The notes beneath the pieces are model-generated. The model saw nothing but the letters and a program-made list of their open reading frames with translations, did not search any database and was not told the DNA's origin. From Curvibacter sp. PAE-UM (GTDB lineage Bacteria > Pseudomonadota > Gammaproteobacteria > Burkholderiales > Burkholderiaceae_C), in contig NZ_KQ483358.1 in the NCBI RefSeq assembly GCF_001432305.1, positions 2,787,710 to 2,851,709 on the forward strand: a stretch of 64,000 nt of DNA, in the 5' to 3' direction. Position numbers and translations under genes: made by a program. Below, one piece after another: positions 27,710 through 34,366 of the stretch (position 1 is the stretch's first letter; the number at the start of each line of letters is the position of its first letter).

Positions 27710-28366
27710 TCAGGCGAGCCAGCCCACGCGGCGCAGCGTCTGCACCAGCCCTTCGGCAAACTGGCGGTAACCCTGGGCGTTGGCGTGCACACTGTCGGCA
27801 CGCAGGCTGGGGTTGGACAAGACGGTCGCCCAGCCGTCCGCGTGCAGCGGGAGCTTGAGCTCCTCCGCCAGCTCGGCGTACAGCGGGTGGTCTTTCAGGC
27901 TGCCCGTGCCGGCCGCCAGCAGCGAGGCCTGGGGCACGGCCACCAGCAGCACCTGGGCGCCACCCGCCCGGGCCGCGCGGCAGACCTCGCGGATGGTGTC
28001 TTTGGCCCCGGCCGCGCTCATCTGGCGCAGAAAATCGTTGCCGCCGATGCTCACGATGACCAGTGCGGGCTGGTGCTCCTGCAGCAGGGCCGGCAAACGC
28101 GACAAGGCCTGGGCCGAGGTATCGCCCGAGACGCCGCCGTTCACCACCTGCCATCCCGTGAGTGACTGCAGCACAGCGGGATAAGCCATATCCGCTGTGG
28201 CCCCTACGCCGGCCGTCAGCGAATCGCCCAGGGCCAGCACGGTGCTGCCGGCGGGCAGCGCCTGGGCTTTGGGCGTGCGTTTGCCGCAGGCGGACAGTAA
28301 GACGGCGAGGGCAAGGGCCCCGAGCAAATGGCGGCGAGGCCGATGAAGAAGAGAGTGAGAGAGCAT
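27710..28366 (-). CDS. tesA: TesA-like GDSL esterase/lysophospholipase, lipoprotein
   Basis: A 218-residue SGNH hydrolase: lipobox LLSAC with Cys27, block I VLALGDSLTAGVG (catalytic Ser49), block III GNDFL and a C-terminal DSVHANAQGY carrying the Asp/His pair. TesA-type enzymes hydrolyse acyl thioesters, arylesters and lysophospholipids in the periplasm. Its start codon lies only 4 bases from the last attC site of the cassette array, so its native promoter has apparently been displaced; transcription may now come from the array. In most relatives tesA is divergent from a Lol-type ABC ATPase gene, absent here. Confidence 0.88.
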   Translation of the reverse strand: MLSHSLLHRPRRHLLGALALAVLLSACGKRTPKAQALPAGSTVLALGDSLTAGVGATADMAYPAVLQSLTGWQVVNGGVSGDTSAQALSRLPALLQEHQPALVIVSIGGNDFLRQMSAAGAKDTIREVCRAARAGGAQVLLVAVPQASLLAAGTGSLKDHPLYAELAEELKLPLHADGWATVLSNPSLRADSVHANAQGYRQFAEGLVQTLRRVGWLA

Positions 28367-28369
28367 CAC

Positions 28370-28433
28370 GGGTAACGTAGAAGTAACAGGCCTGTACGAC
28401 TTTTCGCGTAGGTCCGTGACTTTCGGGTTATGC
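28370..28433 (-). repeat. attC site 3 (end of array, abutting tesA)
   Basis: On the minus strand it begins GCATAAC and ends GTTACCC. The arms TAACCCGAAAGTCACGGACC and the complement of the far end (TAACGTAGAAGTAACAGGCC) match at about 14 of 20 positions, with an inner hairpin TACG/CGTA. The final GTT is followed by non-consensus CCC, as expected where the array meets host sequence. Confidence 0.78.
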
Positions 28434-28436
28434 GTC

Positions 28437-29177
28437 TTACGCACCTTGGACCCAATGAGGGTTGAGGTCATCGGGTACGCAAGACTGCGCGAACATCTTT
28501 CCGAAACTCTCGAGAGCGATAACGCTCTTGATGTTTACGCCGGTCTGGCGGGAGGTGGCACCGTTCATAATCGGTTCTTGATTTCCGTCTTGCCAGATAC
28601 CTGCCAGATTGAGACTGTGGAGATGGTCCATATAGAGTCCGAAGTTTCCAGGGAACACGAGTTCGCTTAGCGGAAACTCATTGTGTGTCGTCGTTCTTGG
28701 TCCGAACGTACTCGATTCCTGACGATACACGGCATGCTGTCGGAAAGAAAAGGAGCGTCGTTTAAGGTGAAAGAGAATCAGCGCCTCATCGGGACTCAGC
28801 TGAGTGATCAATTGAGCGAACGCAGGATGAGCTTCGCTCACCCGCTCTCGGTCGATGGCTCGGGCTAGAAGGTTGAGGAAAAGCTCGGCATTGATGCTCG
28901 TCTCTTCGACATATTGGAGGCCAGCGAACACAGGACCCGCAAGTTGCGGATGCGCTTCAACCCTGCGCTCCTCTGGTACTTTCTCGGCGACGCGTTCGAG
29001 GTACCGTTTCCATCGCTGATGTTGAGCGGCTAGATAATCCACGGGTGCCAAGGCAAAACGCGCCACCTTCGCTGCATTTCCGAGCGCTTCGCCCACCTCT
29101 CTTGCAGCAGGTTGTGCTACGTCGCGGTAGACCTCGGCGATTGGTACAACCTTTCCAATGTCTTCAAGCCAGTTCAT
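28437..29177 (-). CDS. DUF4393 (Abi-alpha-like) protein in an integron cassette
   Basis: A 246-residue protein. The N-terminus VVPIAEVYRDVAQPAAREVGEALGNAA followed by FALAPVDYLAAQHQRWKRYLERV is the DUF4393 pattern; related proteins were named abortive-infection alpha after a lactococcal phage-resistance factor. The rest shows a helical region with ETSINAELFLNLLARAIDRE and no catalytic motif I recognise. It is a single-gene cassette bounded by attC sites at 29201-29282 and 28370-28433. A defence role is inference from family name and cassette context. Confidence 0.78.
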   Translation of the reverse strand: MNWLEDIGKVVPIAEVYRDVAQPAAREVGEALGNAAKVARFALAPVDYLAAQHQRWKRYLERVAEKVPEERRVEAHPQLAGPVFAGLQYVEETSINAELFLNLLARAIDRERVSEAHPAFAQLITQLSPDEALILFHLKRRSFSFRQHAVYRQESSTFGPRTTTHNEFPLSELVFPGNFGLYMDHLHSLNLAGIWQDGNQEPIMNGATSRQTGVNIKSVIALESFGKMFAQSCVPDDLNPHWVQGA

Positions 29178-29200
29178 ATCAACTTAGGGCCCTAATAGAC

Positions 29201-29282
29201 GCATAACGTGAAGATGACCGGCGGACAGTAGGGGGGGCGAAAGCCCGCCGATAGGACATCCGCGTCGATCGACATGTTAAGT
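29201..29282 (-). repeat. attC site 2
   Basis: On the minus strand it begins ACTTAAC (matches RYYYAAC) and ends GTTATGC. Inner arms TAACATGTCGATCGAC and the complement of the far arm TAACGTGAAGATGACC pair imperfectly, with a central GGCGGGC stem. 82 bases. The HNH gene stop codon TAA lies inside the first core box. Confidence 0.8.
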
Positions 29283-29999
29283 TGCATGCTCGTATCCGTT
29301 GGTGCGCTCGGCCAGTTCCGAGAAGAGCCAGCGATCTGGGCTTAGCCGTGCCTTCTTGGACTTTGGATTCGGGAAATGCACGACTGCCCACAACGACTTG
29401 TACATATCCATCATGCACCAGACCTTGCCGTTGTGCCTTGGGTCGCGCACGAAGACGTATGAGAACACGCCGCTTTGCACAGTACGCCAGCGCTTGCGTT
29501 GGAATCGTTCAGTGAAGGTGGCTATGAAGTATGGGAGCGGCCGCTGGTCGATTACGTTGTACGGGTAGACGGCCACAGGGCCAACGTGCTCCTGCGCGGG
29601 AGCCCACCCGTAGCGAAGTACGAAAAGACCAGTGGCCATCTTTCGAACGACCCGTTCGACTCGGTCATGCTCTGGCCGGATCAGCACACGGCCTGTCTCC
29701 TCGTCGACAGAGAGGGCCTGGAGCAGCTTCTCGTCCAGTGCGGGCGCGCGGCTCAATGTTCGGTCGATCTGTCCGCCTGGAGCCAGCTTCTCCTCAATAT
29801 GCGGCGAAGTCGCGATCTGCCCCAGCAAGACGAGAAAATACTGTTCATCCAATGACGCGCCACGGTTGCAGTGAACGCAACTCGGAACCTTGCGCAAGTT
29901 GTTCGGCAACGGTCGGGCGAGCAATGACTTCGGGGGGACGTGATCCCCCGTGCCCGCAAGGCCACCACAGTACACGCAGCGAGTCGCGATGGTTCCCAT
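29277..29999 (-). CDS. HNH-endonuclease-like zinc protein in an integron cassette
   Basis: A 240-residue protein. Cys8-x2-Cys11, Asp19-His20 in GDHVPPKSL and Cys41-x2-Cys44-Asn45 form the zinc-bound beta-beta-alpha layout of HNH nucleases. The remaining 190 residues, which include a region around YNVIDQRPLPYFIATFTERF, match no family I can name. The ATG lies 4 bases after attC site 1, so no separate ribosome-binding site fits. It is flanked by attC sites and has a base composition different from the chromosome. A DNA-cleaving role (possibly defence) is plausible, not shown. Confidence 0.75.
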   Translation of the reverse strand: MGTIATRCVYCGGLAGTGDHVPPKSLLARPLPNNLRKVPSCVHCNRGASLDEQYFLVLLGQIATSPHIEEKLAPGGQIDRTLSRAPALDEKLLQALSVDEETGRVLIRPEHDRVERVVRKMATGLFVLRYGWAPAQEHVGPVAVYPYNVIDQRPLPYFIATFTERFQRKRWRTVQSGVFSYVFVRDPRHNGKVWCMMDMYKSLWAVVHFPNPKSKKARLSPDRWLFSELAERTNGYEHAT

Positions 30000-30002
30000 G
30001 CA

Positions 30003-30062
30003 ATTTAACGTTTGAGATGAGTGAGAGCCGTAGGCGATCCACTCTCGATTGAAATGTTAGGT
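30003..30062 (-). repeat. attC site 1
   Basis: On the minus strand it begins ACCTAAC and ends GTTAAAT; both core boxes fit the consensus (RYYYAAC and GTTRRRY) exactly. The arms include a perfect GAGAGTG/CACTCTC pairing and a partly matched outer stem. 60 bases, typical attC length. Confidence 0.88.
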
Positions 30063-30072
30063 ACCACGGCCA

Positions 30073-30555
30073 TTAGTTCTTCAAGAGAATTTTTCTCAAG
30101 GACCATTCTGGAGCCGGCGAGTGGATGTCGTTGATTCTCCAGCCATCATCTGTGTGAACAACATCAAACGCCAAGGTGAATGACTTTTGGCCGGGGTAGA
30201 CAATCGAAACCGAAATTGCATTGCCTGGACCGATGCCTACGACACGAAACTTGGCACCTTCAGGGTCCTGACTATTCCAAATGGGTGAGAAGTCCAGTTG
30301 ACATATCTCACGAGTACGTTCGGCGCACTTCCTATCTTCAAGCAACAGGCGAGCCAAGGACTGGGTTAGATACTTGGTCAGGACACTCGATTTCTCGTTG
30401 AGAAACGGTGTGCGCTTAGAGATCCTAGGCCCAGTCTCCCACGTGTAGTCCTGATACAGACGTTCGACGACAGCAAGCCGAGCGTCCTCTGCCGCGTGGG
30501 CACTGAACAAAGTGAAGAGTGCCAGAAATATGGACGCTCGGAAAACGTTTCCCAT
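30073..30555 (-). CDS. Secreted hypothetical protein in an integron cassette
   Basis: A 160-residue protein with a signal peptide (MGNVFRASIFLALFTLFSAHA, cleaved before AEDAR). The mature part has an N-terminal helix ERLYQDYTWETGP, a charged middle, and a beta-rich C-terminal half with FTLAFDVVHTDDGWRINDIHSP that recalls DUF3828-like periplasmic proteins. I do not recognise a function. The frame is open further upstream, but ATG 30555 starts the signal peptide and lies 6 bases after the preceding attC-like core box. Its stop lies about 10 bases before attC site 1. Confidence 0.72.
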   Translation of the reverse strand: MGNVFRASIFLALFTLFSAHAAEDARLAVVERLYQDYTWETGPRISKRTPFLNEKSSVLTKYLTQSLARLLLEDRKCAERTREICQLDFSPIWNSQDPEGAKFRVVGIGPGNAISVSIVYPGQKSFTLAFDVVHTDDGWRINDIHSPAPEWSLRKILLKN

Positions 30556-30561
30556 TCGCGT

Positions 30562-30615
30562 ACCTAACGTAATGTGGACCGCAAAAATGCGGAATAACAT
30601 TGGCGACTGTTCATC
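30562..30615 (-). repeat. Degenerate attC-like site at the start of the array
   Basis: On the minus strand it ends in a perfect GTTAGGT core box and has an inner hairpin CCGC/GCGG flanked by AATGT/ACATT, but the other core box (GATGAAC) is imperfect. It is probably the site of a lost or eroded cassette. Confidence 0.45.
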
Positions 30616-30670
30616 CTGGCGCCTCCCTTGTTGCAAGCTAAGTGCTTGTTTTGCTTGAAGAATTCTGGCC

Positions 30671-30699
30671 AATATAGCGCAGTGTCGCGTCGCTAACAA
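30671..30699 (-). promoter_or_regulatory. Candidate promoter reading into the cassette array
   Basis: On the minus strand, -35 TTGTTA (30699-30694), 17-base spacer, -10 TATATT (30676-30671). It points into the cassettes and could serve the role of an integron Pc promoter, possibly also for tesA downstream. Confidence 0.5.
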
Positions 30700-30896
30700 A
30701 CCGTGTAACCTCGCGAAAGTGCGGCATAACATCGCCGCCACAGTCGCAGCTGTAAGGCTAGACGAACGCAAGTGCTTGTCGGCGCAGCGTTTTTCCCGCG
30801 TCAGTCATCAGCACGGCCAAATAAAAATCCGATAAACCCCGCAAGTTTTCCGTGCATGCAAGGGCTAGCCCTTGCCCAGCACGGCTCGGTTCTACC
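30700..30896. other. Non-coding stretch between array and psd
   Basis: No gene. It contains another GTTATGC-type core box on the minus strand (30724-30730) without a clear partner, perhaps an eroded attC. A hairpin at 30851-30883 has inner GCAAGGGC/GCCCTTGC arms and follows the psd stop codon on the minus strand, a likely transcript end for psd. Confidence 0.45.
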
Positions 30897-31760
30897 TTAA
30901 ACCTGTCGCAGCAAGGCCTGCCCCGCCCTCACCTCCGCCCCCGGCTCCAGGCCGTCCACCAGCTCCATACCCTTCGGCGCCAGCACCACGATGGTCGAGC
31001 CATGCTCGAACCAGCCCATCTCCTGCCCGCGCTGCAACTTCGCATCGCAGGCAATCACCTGCTCGCCCCGGTAGTCATGGTGCAGGTTCAGGCTCAGGAA
31101 GTGCAGGCGCACGCTGGCCACCAGGATGGCACCCACAGGCACGATGGTCAGGGCCTGGCCCGAGGGCAGCGCGGCCTCGATCACGGCACGATCATTTCGA
31201 CAGTAGAGGCTGGGCACGCGCTTGAGCGCAATGGGGTTGACGTTCCACATATCGCCCTGGATGTGCGTGACGCGTTTCACCGTGCAGTCGGTCGGTGCGT
31301 GAAAGCGGTGGTACATGCTGGCGCGCAGGCGCAGGGTGACGTAGCTGCCGCCCTGGTGTTTTTCCGCCAGCGCAGCACTGCCCAGCAACTCGGTCAGGCT
31401 GTAGGGCATGCCCTTGATCTGCAGCAGTTCGTCACCATCGATGCGGCCGTGGCCACCGACGATGCCGTCGCTGGGGCTGCAGATCACTTGCGGGTCAGCG
31501 TCGAAGGGCCGCGCGCCCTCTTTCAGTTCACGTACAAAACAGTCGTGCAGGCTGTCGAAGCTCTGTTTTTTGGCCTCACTCAGGTCCAGGTCACCAAAGA
31601 ACTGGAACAAAGCAATGGAGGCATCACGCACCAGCGGCTGGCGGATCTTGCTGAAACGGCCCATGAAACGCGTCAGCGCCACGCGGGGCAGGCGGTTGGT
31701 GAGCACGAAGTTCAGGCCTTCCTGTTGCAGGAGGCGGTCGAGCAATGTCTTGAATGTCAT
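30897..31760 (-). CDS. psd: Phosphatidylserine decarboxylase proenzyme
   Basis: A 287-residue enzyme making phosphatidylethanolamine from phosphatidylserine. It is processed by self-cleavage at the serine that becomes the pyruvoyl group; here the motif is HGST (Gly254-Ser255) instead of the more usual LGST. FHAPTDCTVKRV and the early SPSDGIVGGHGRI are typical. Length is normal. It is divergent from the aminotransferase gene. As supplier of the main phospholipid it fits the lipid-related neighbourhood (lplT, GT4, Mpo1-like). Confidence 0.95.
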   Translation of the reverse strand: MTFKTLLDRLLQQEGLNFVLTNRLPRVALTRFMGRFSKIRQPLVRDASIALFQFFGDLDLSEAKKQSFDSLHDCFVRELKEGARPFDADPQVICSPSDGIVGGHGRIDGDELLQIKGMPYSLTELLGSAALAEKHQGGSYVTLRLRASMYHRFHAPTDCTVKRVTHIQGDMWNVNPIALKRVPSLYCRNDRAVIEAALPSGQALTIVPVGAILVASVRLHFLSLNLHHDYRGEQVIACDAKLQRGQEMGWFEHGSTIVVLAPKGMELVDGLEPGAEVRAGQALLRQV

Positions 31761-31798
31761 CTGGTTTTCACATGCCTGTCAAATGGTTTGAATACAAA

Positions 31799-31816
31799 GA
31801 GTCATCGTCGTTTCAC
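31799..31816 (+). promoter_or_regulatory. Weak Pho-box-like site before the aminotransferase gene
   Basis: GAGTCAT CGTC GTTTCAC matches 10 of 14 consensus positions and ends 29 bases before the aminotransferase ATG. The half-sites resemble the better boxes at 34258-34344. No clear -10 follows. Confidence 0.35.
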
Positions 31817-31845
31817 ACGGCTGCCCCAAAGGAAACCGAAGGACC

Positions 31846-33489
31846 ATGACTTACGAACTTGCCTGGATTGCCGGCGCCGCCGGCCTCACCCTCCCCGCCC
31901 TCAAGCGCCGCCTGGAGCTCTCGCGCGCCAAGCACCCCTCGCTGGCCGGGCATTCGCGCACGGCCAAGCGCCTGGCGCGCTGGATCCCGGGCTACGCCTA
32001 CGACGAGGCCACCTTCTATGCCTGCGATGGCGCGCCCGATACCGTGGCGCAACAACGCCGCGCGGGCTTCTTTGCACTCGCCGGCCGGCTGCAGGCCAAG
32101 GCGCCACAGTCGATCGCGCTGACCAAAGCCGCGCGCGAAGGTCTGCCGGATCTGCGTTTCACGGGCGCCTACCGCGTGCCCTACCAGTTCAGCCCCTACC
32201 TGCGCCAGCATCTGCAGGTGGGTGGCTTCGTACAGGCCAGCGAGGGCGTGAGCGTGACGGACCTGGACGGCAACCGCTACATCGACCTCACGGGTTCCTA
32301 CGGCGTCAACGTCATGGGCATGGACTTCTACAAGTCCTGCATCGCAGCGGGCGCGCGTATTGCGCAGGACCTGGGCCCCGTGCTCGGTGCCTACCATCCC
32401 TGCGTGGCCGACAACGTGGCGCGGCTGCAGCAGATCAGCGGGCTGGACGCCGTGTCCTTCCACATGAGCGGCACCGAGGCCGTGATGCAGGCCGTGCGCC
32501 TGGCGCGTTACCACACGGGCAAACGCCACCTGGTGCGTTTCTGCGGGGCCTACCACGGCTGGTGGGAAGACGTGCAGCCGGGCCCGGGCAACCCCCTGCC
32601 CCCGCGCGAGACCTACACCCTGCGTGACATGCACGAGGCTTCGCTCAAGGTGCTGCGCACCCGCCGCGACATCGCCTGCGTGCTCATCAACCCGCTGCAG
32701 GCCCTGCACCCCAACAAGAACGCCCCGGGCGACTCCACCTTGCTCGACAGCAGCCGCAGCGCGGGCTACGACCGCGCGGCCTACACGCGCTGGCTGCAGC
32801 AGCTGCGCGAGGTTTGCACCGAACGCGGCATCGTGTTGATCTTCGACGAGGTGTTTCTGGGTTTCCGCCTGGCGGCGCGCGGCGCGCAGGAGTACTTTGG
32901 CGTGCAGGCCGATCTGGTGACCTACGGCAAGACCCTGGGCGGCGGCCTGCCCGTGGGCGTGGTTTGCGGCAAACAGGCGCTGATGCAGCGCTTCCGCGAG
33001 GACAAGCCCGCCGACATCTGCTTTGCACGCGGCACCTTCAACGCCCACCCCTATGTGATGGGGGCGATGAACGAATTCCTGCGCCGGCTGGATACGCCCG
33101 AGATCAGTGCGATCTACCGCGATCTGGATGGCACCTGGGATACACGACGCGAGCGCTTCAACGCCCGCATGCTGGTCGAGGGCCTGCCCCTGCAGGCGGC
33201 GAACATGAGCAGCGTCTGGACGCTGAGCTATACCCGCCCCTCGCGCTACAACTGGATGCTGCAGTATTACCTGCGCGATCATGGCCTGGCCCTGAGCTGG
33301 GTGGGCACGGGCCGTTTCATCTTCAGCCTGAACTTCAGCGAAAGTGATTTCGAGGACATGCTGGAGCGTTGTGTACAGGCCGGCCTGCAGATGCAGCGCG
33401 ACGGCTGGTGGTGGAAGGCCCCGGGCCAGACCAACAAGACCATCAAGCGCGGGTTGCTGCGGGAGATGCTGCGCCATCTGTGGCGCTAG
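31846..33489 (+). CDS. Class-III PLP-dependent aminotransferase (glutamate-1-semialdehyde mutase-like), long form
   Basis: A 547-residue fold-type-I PLP enzyme. About 120 residues of extra N-terminus precede the catalytic core, which starts at VTDLDGNRYIDLTGSYGVNVMG. Core motifs: SFHMSGTEAVMQAVRLAR, FCGAYHGWW, LIFDEVFLGFR (the PLP-ring Asp) and TYGKTLGGGLPVG with the PLP lysine. It is not HemL: it is much longer, and its neighbours are lipid genes. It likely transaminates an amino or keto group on an unknown substrate. It is convergent with the Mpo1-like gene and shares Pho-like upstream sites with it. Confidence 0.85.
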   Translation: MTYELAWIAGAAGLTLPALKRRLELSRAKHPSLAGHSRTAKRLARWIPGYAYDEATFYACDGAPDTVAQQRRAGFFALAGRLQAKAPQSIALTKAAREGLPDLRFTGAYRVPYQFSPYLRQHLQVGGFVQASEGVSVTDLDGNRYIDLTGSYGVNVMGMDFYKSCIAAGARIAQDLGPVLGAYHPCVADNVARLQQISGLDAVSFHMSGTEAVMQAVRLARYHTGKRHLVRFCGAYHGWWEDVQPGPGNPLPPRETYTLRDMHEASLKVLRTRRDIACVLINPLQALHPNKNAPGDSTLLDSSRSAGYDRAAYTRWLQQLREVCTERGIVLIFDEVFLGFRLAARGAQEYFGVQADLVTYGKTLGGGLPVGVVCGKQALMQRFREDKPADICFARGTFNAHPYVMGAMNEFLRRLDTPEISAIYRDLDGTWDTRRERFNARMLVEGLPLQAANMSSVWTLSYTRPSRYNWMLQYYLRDHGLALSWVGTGRFIFSLNFSESDFEDMLERCVQAGLQMQRDGWWWKAPGQTNKTIKRGLLREMLRHLWR

Positions 33490-33490
33490 G

Positions 33491-33529
33491 AAAGAAAAAA
33501 CCCGGTGCGACGGAACCCGCCGCACCGGG
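33491..33529 (-). terminator. Terminator between the convergent aminotransferase and Mpo1-like genes
   Basis: CCCGGTGCG (33501-33509) pairs with CGCACCGGG (33521-33529). Read on the minus strand it is followed by a T-rich tract (33500-33491), so it terminates the Mpo1-like gene intrinsically; it may also stop the aminotransferase transcript. Confidence 0.85.
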
Positions 33530-33538
33530 AACATGGCA

Positions 33539-34186
33539 TCAGGCCTGGTGACGGGCCAGCTCAGCCTCGTGCTCGGCACGTTCCTCGATCAGGTGCTCGG
33601 GCTTGGCGATCAGCTCGCCCTGCAGCAGGTACAGCGGCGACTTCCAGTAGAGCAGGATGTCGTGGAAAGGGTCGGTGATGATCTTGATGGCCCAGACGAT
33701 GCCGGTATAAAGACTTTGGGTCACGGCCAGTTGCAGCACGCGGAAGGCCAGGCCACCCACCCCCAGCCAGAGCCAGAGCCAGCCGACGTTGAGCACGTAG
33801 CCGCTGGGCTGGGTGTGCGCCTCCAGCAGGCCGAAGAAATCCGGCTGCAGCCAGAGCACCACGGGCAGGCCGGCCCAGACGGCCATGAGCACCACCTTGC
33901 GCTTGAGGTTGTAGCCCACCTTGATCTCTTCCTTGTACTCGTGGGTGGCGTGGTTCACCTCGTCATAGCCCTTGGGCTCGAAGAAGAAGTGGCCCGACTG
34001 ACGCGAGACCATGGAGATCAGCCAGGCGATCAGCGCGGCCACCGGCGGCTGGATGAAGAGGAAGGCATAGGCCACCAGGAAGGACACAGCGCTGATGAGG
34101 TGCAGCGACTGATTGATGCGGCTGTGGTGGTAATAGCGGTGGTCGTCCCAGCGCTGGACCTTCAGGGCTTGCAGAAATTGGCTCAC
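33539..34186 (-). CDS. Membrane protein resembling Mpo1/DUF962 family
   Basis: A 215-residue protein with about four membrane segments. Near the N-terminus YYHHSRINQSLHL fits the H-x-N-x3-H signature of Mpo1-like (DUF962) proteins and RQSGHFFFEPKGYD fits their GH-x3-E motif; further histidines follow in NHATHEYKEEI. In yeast Mpo1 is an iron-dependent dioxygenase that shortens 2-hydroxy fatty acids. I infer a lipid-modifying iron enzyme; the match is remote and by eye. GTG 34186 is chosen because AGGAG precedes it by 6 bases. A strong Pho box lies upstream (34258-34275). Confidence 0.6.
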   Translation of the reverse strand: MSQFLQALKVQRWDDHRYYHHSRINQSLHLISAVSFLVAYAFLFIQPPVAALIAWLISMVSRQSGHFFFEPKGYDEVNHATHEYKEEIKVGYNLKRKVVLMAVWAGLPVVLWLQPDFFGLLEAHTQPSGYVLNVGWLWLWLGVGGLAFRVLQLAVTQSLYTGIVWAIKIITDPFHDILLYWKSPLYLLQGELIAKPEHLIEERAEHEAELARHQA

Positions 34187-34257
34187 GGAGGCTCCTTGGT
34201 GTGTCGTGTTAACGGAGGGCAGCAAGGCTGCGCCTGGGGGCATGGTCGGGCCCGCGC

Positions 34258-34275
34258 GTGAAAGAACGATGACAG
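34258..34275 (-). promoter_or_regulatory. Pho box of the Mpo1-like gene
   Basis: Minus strand CTGTCAT CGTT CTTTCAC, 13 of 14 consensus positions, 72 bases before the GTG start. GACCAT about 10 bases downstream could be the -10. Confidence 0.75.
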
Positions 34276-34283
34276 CCGGTGGC

Positions 34284-34301
34284 CCGTCATCAAAATTTCA
34301 C
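34284..34301 (+). promoter_or_regulatory. Distal Pho-box-like site of the GT4 gene
   Basis: CCGTCAT CAAA ATTTCAC, 11 of 14 consensus positions, directed to the gene at 34367. It may cooperate with the proximal box 43 bases downstream (about four helical turns). Confidence 0.5.
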
Positions 34302-34326
34302 AGGCCTGCGATGCCGCGATACCACG

Positions 34327-34344
34327 CTGTCATCGAACTGAGAT
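34327..34344 (+). promoter_or_regulatory. Proximal Pho box of the GT4 gene
   Basis: CTGTCAT CGAA CTGAGAT, 12 of 14 consensus positions. A CAAGAT -10-like hexamer lies 10 bases downstream (34355-34360), placing a transcript start almost at the ATG. Confidence 0.65.
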
Positions 34345-34366
34345 AAATGCGCCGCAAGATGGGCGC

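Larger units (their letters stand above)
28370..30699 (-). mobile_element. Integron gene-cassette array without integrase (CALIN)
   Basis: Three ORFs in the same orientation, each ending within about 10 bases of an attC site: the secreted protein (stop 30073, site from 30062), the HNH protein (stop 29277, inside the site) and the DUF4393 protein (stop 28437, site from 28433). Start codons lie close behind the preceding site (6, 4 and about 24 bases). Base composition is visibly lower in GC than the flanks. A sigma70-like promoter reading into the array lies at 30671-30699. No intI or attI is present; the flanking genes are psd and tesA. This is the definition of a cluster of attC sites lacking an integrase. 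The cassettes must have been recruited by an integrase elsewhere. Confidence 0.82.

Noticed and set aside
30700-30770. Additional complete attC site near the GCATAAC at 30724
   Set aside because: Only one core box is convincing; no partner box with matching arms could be found, so it is mentioned only as an eroded remnant.
31846-33489. hemL (glutamate-1-semialdehyde aminomutase)
   Set aside because: The core is related, but the protein is about 120 residues longer at the N-terminus and lies in a lipid cluster; HemL is normally about 430 residues.
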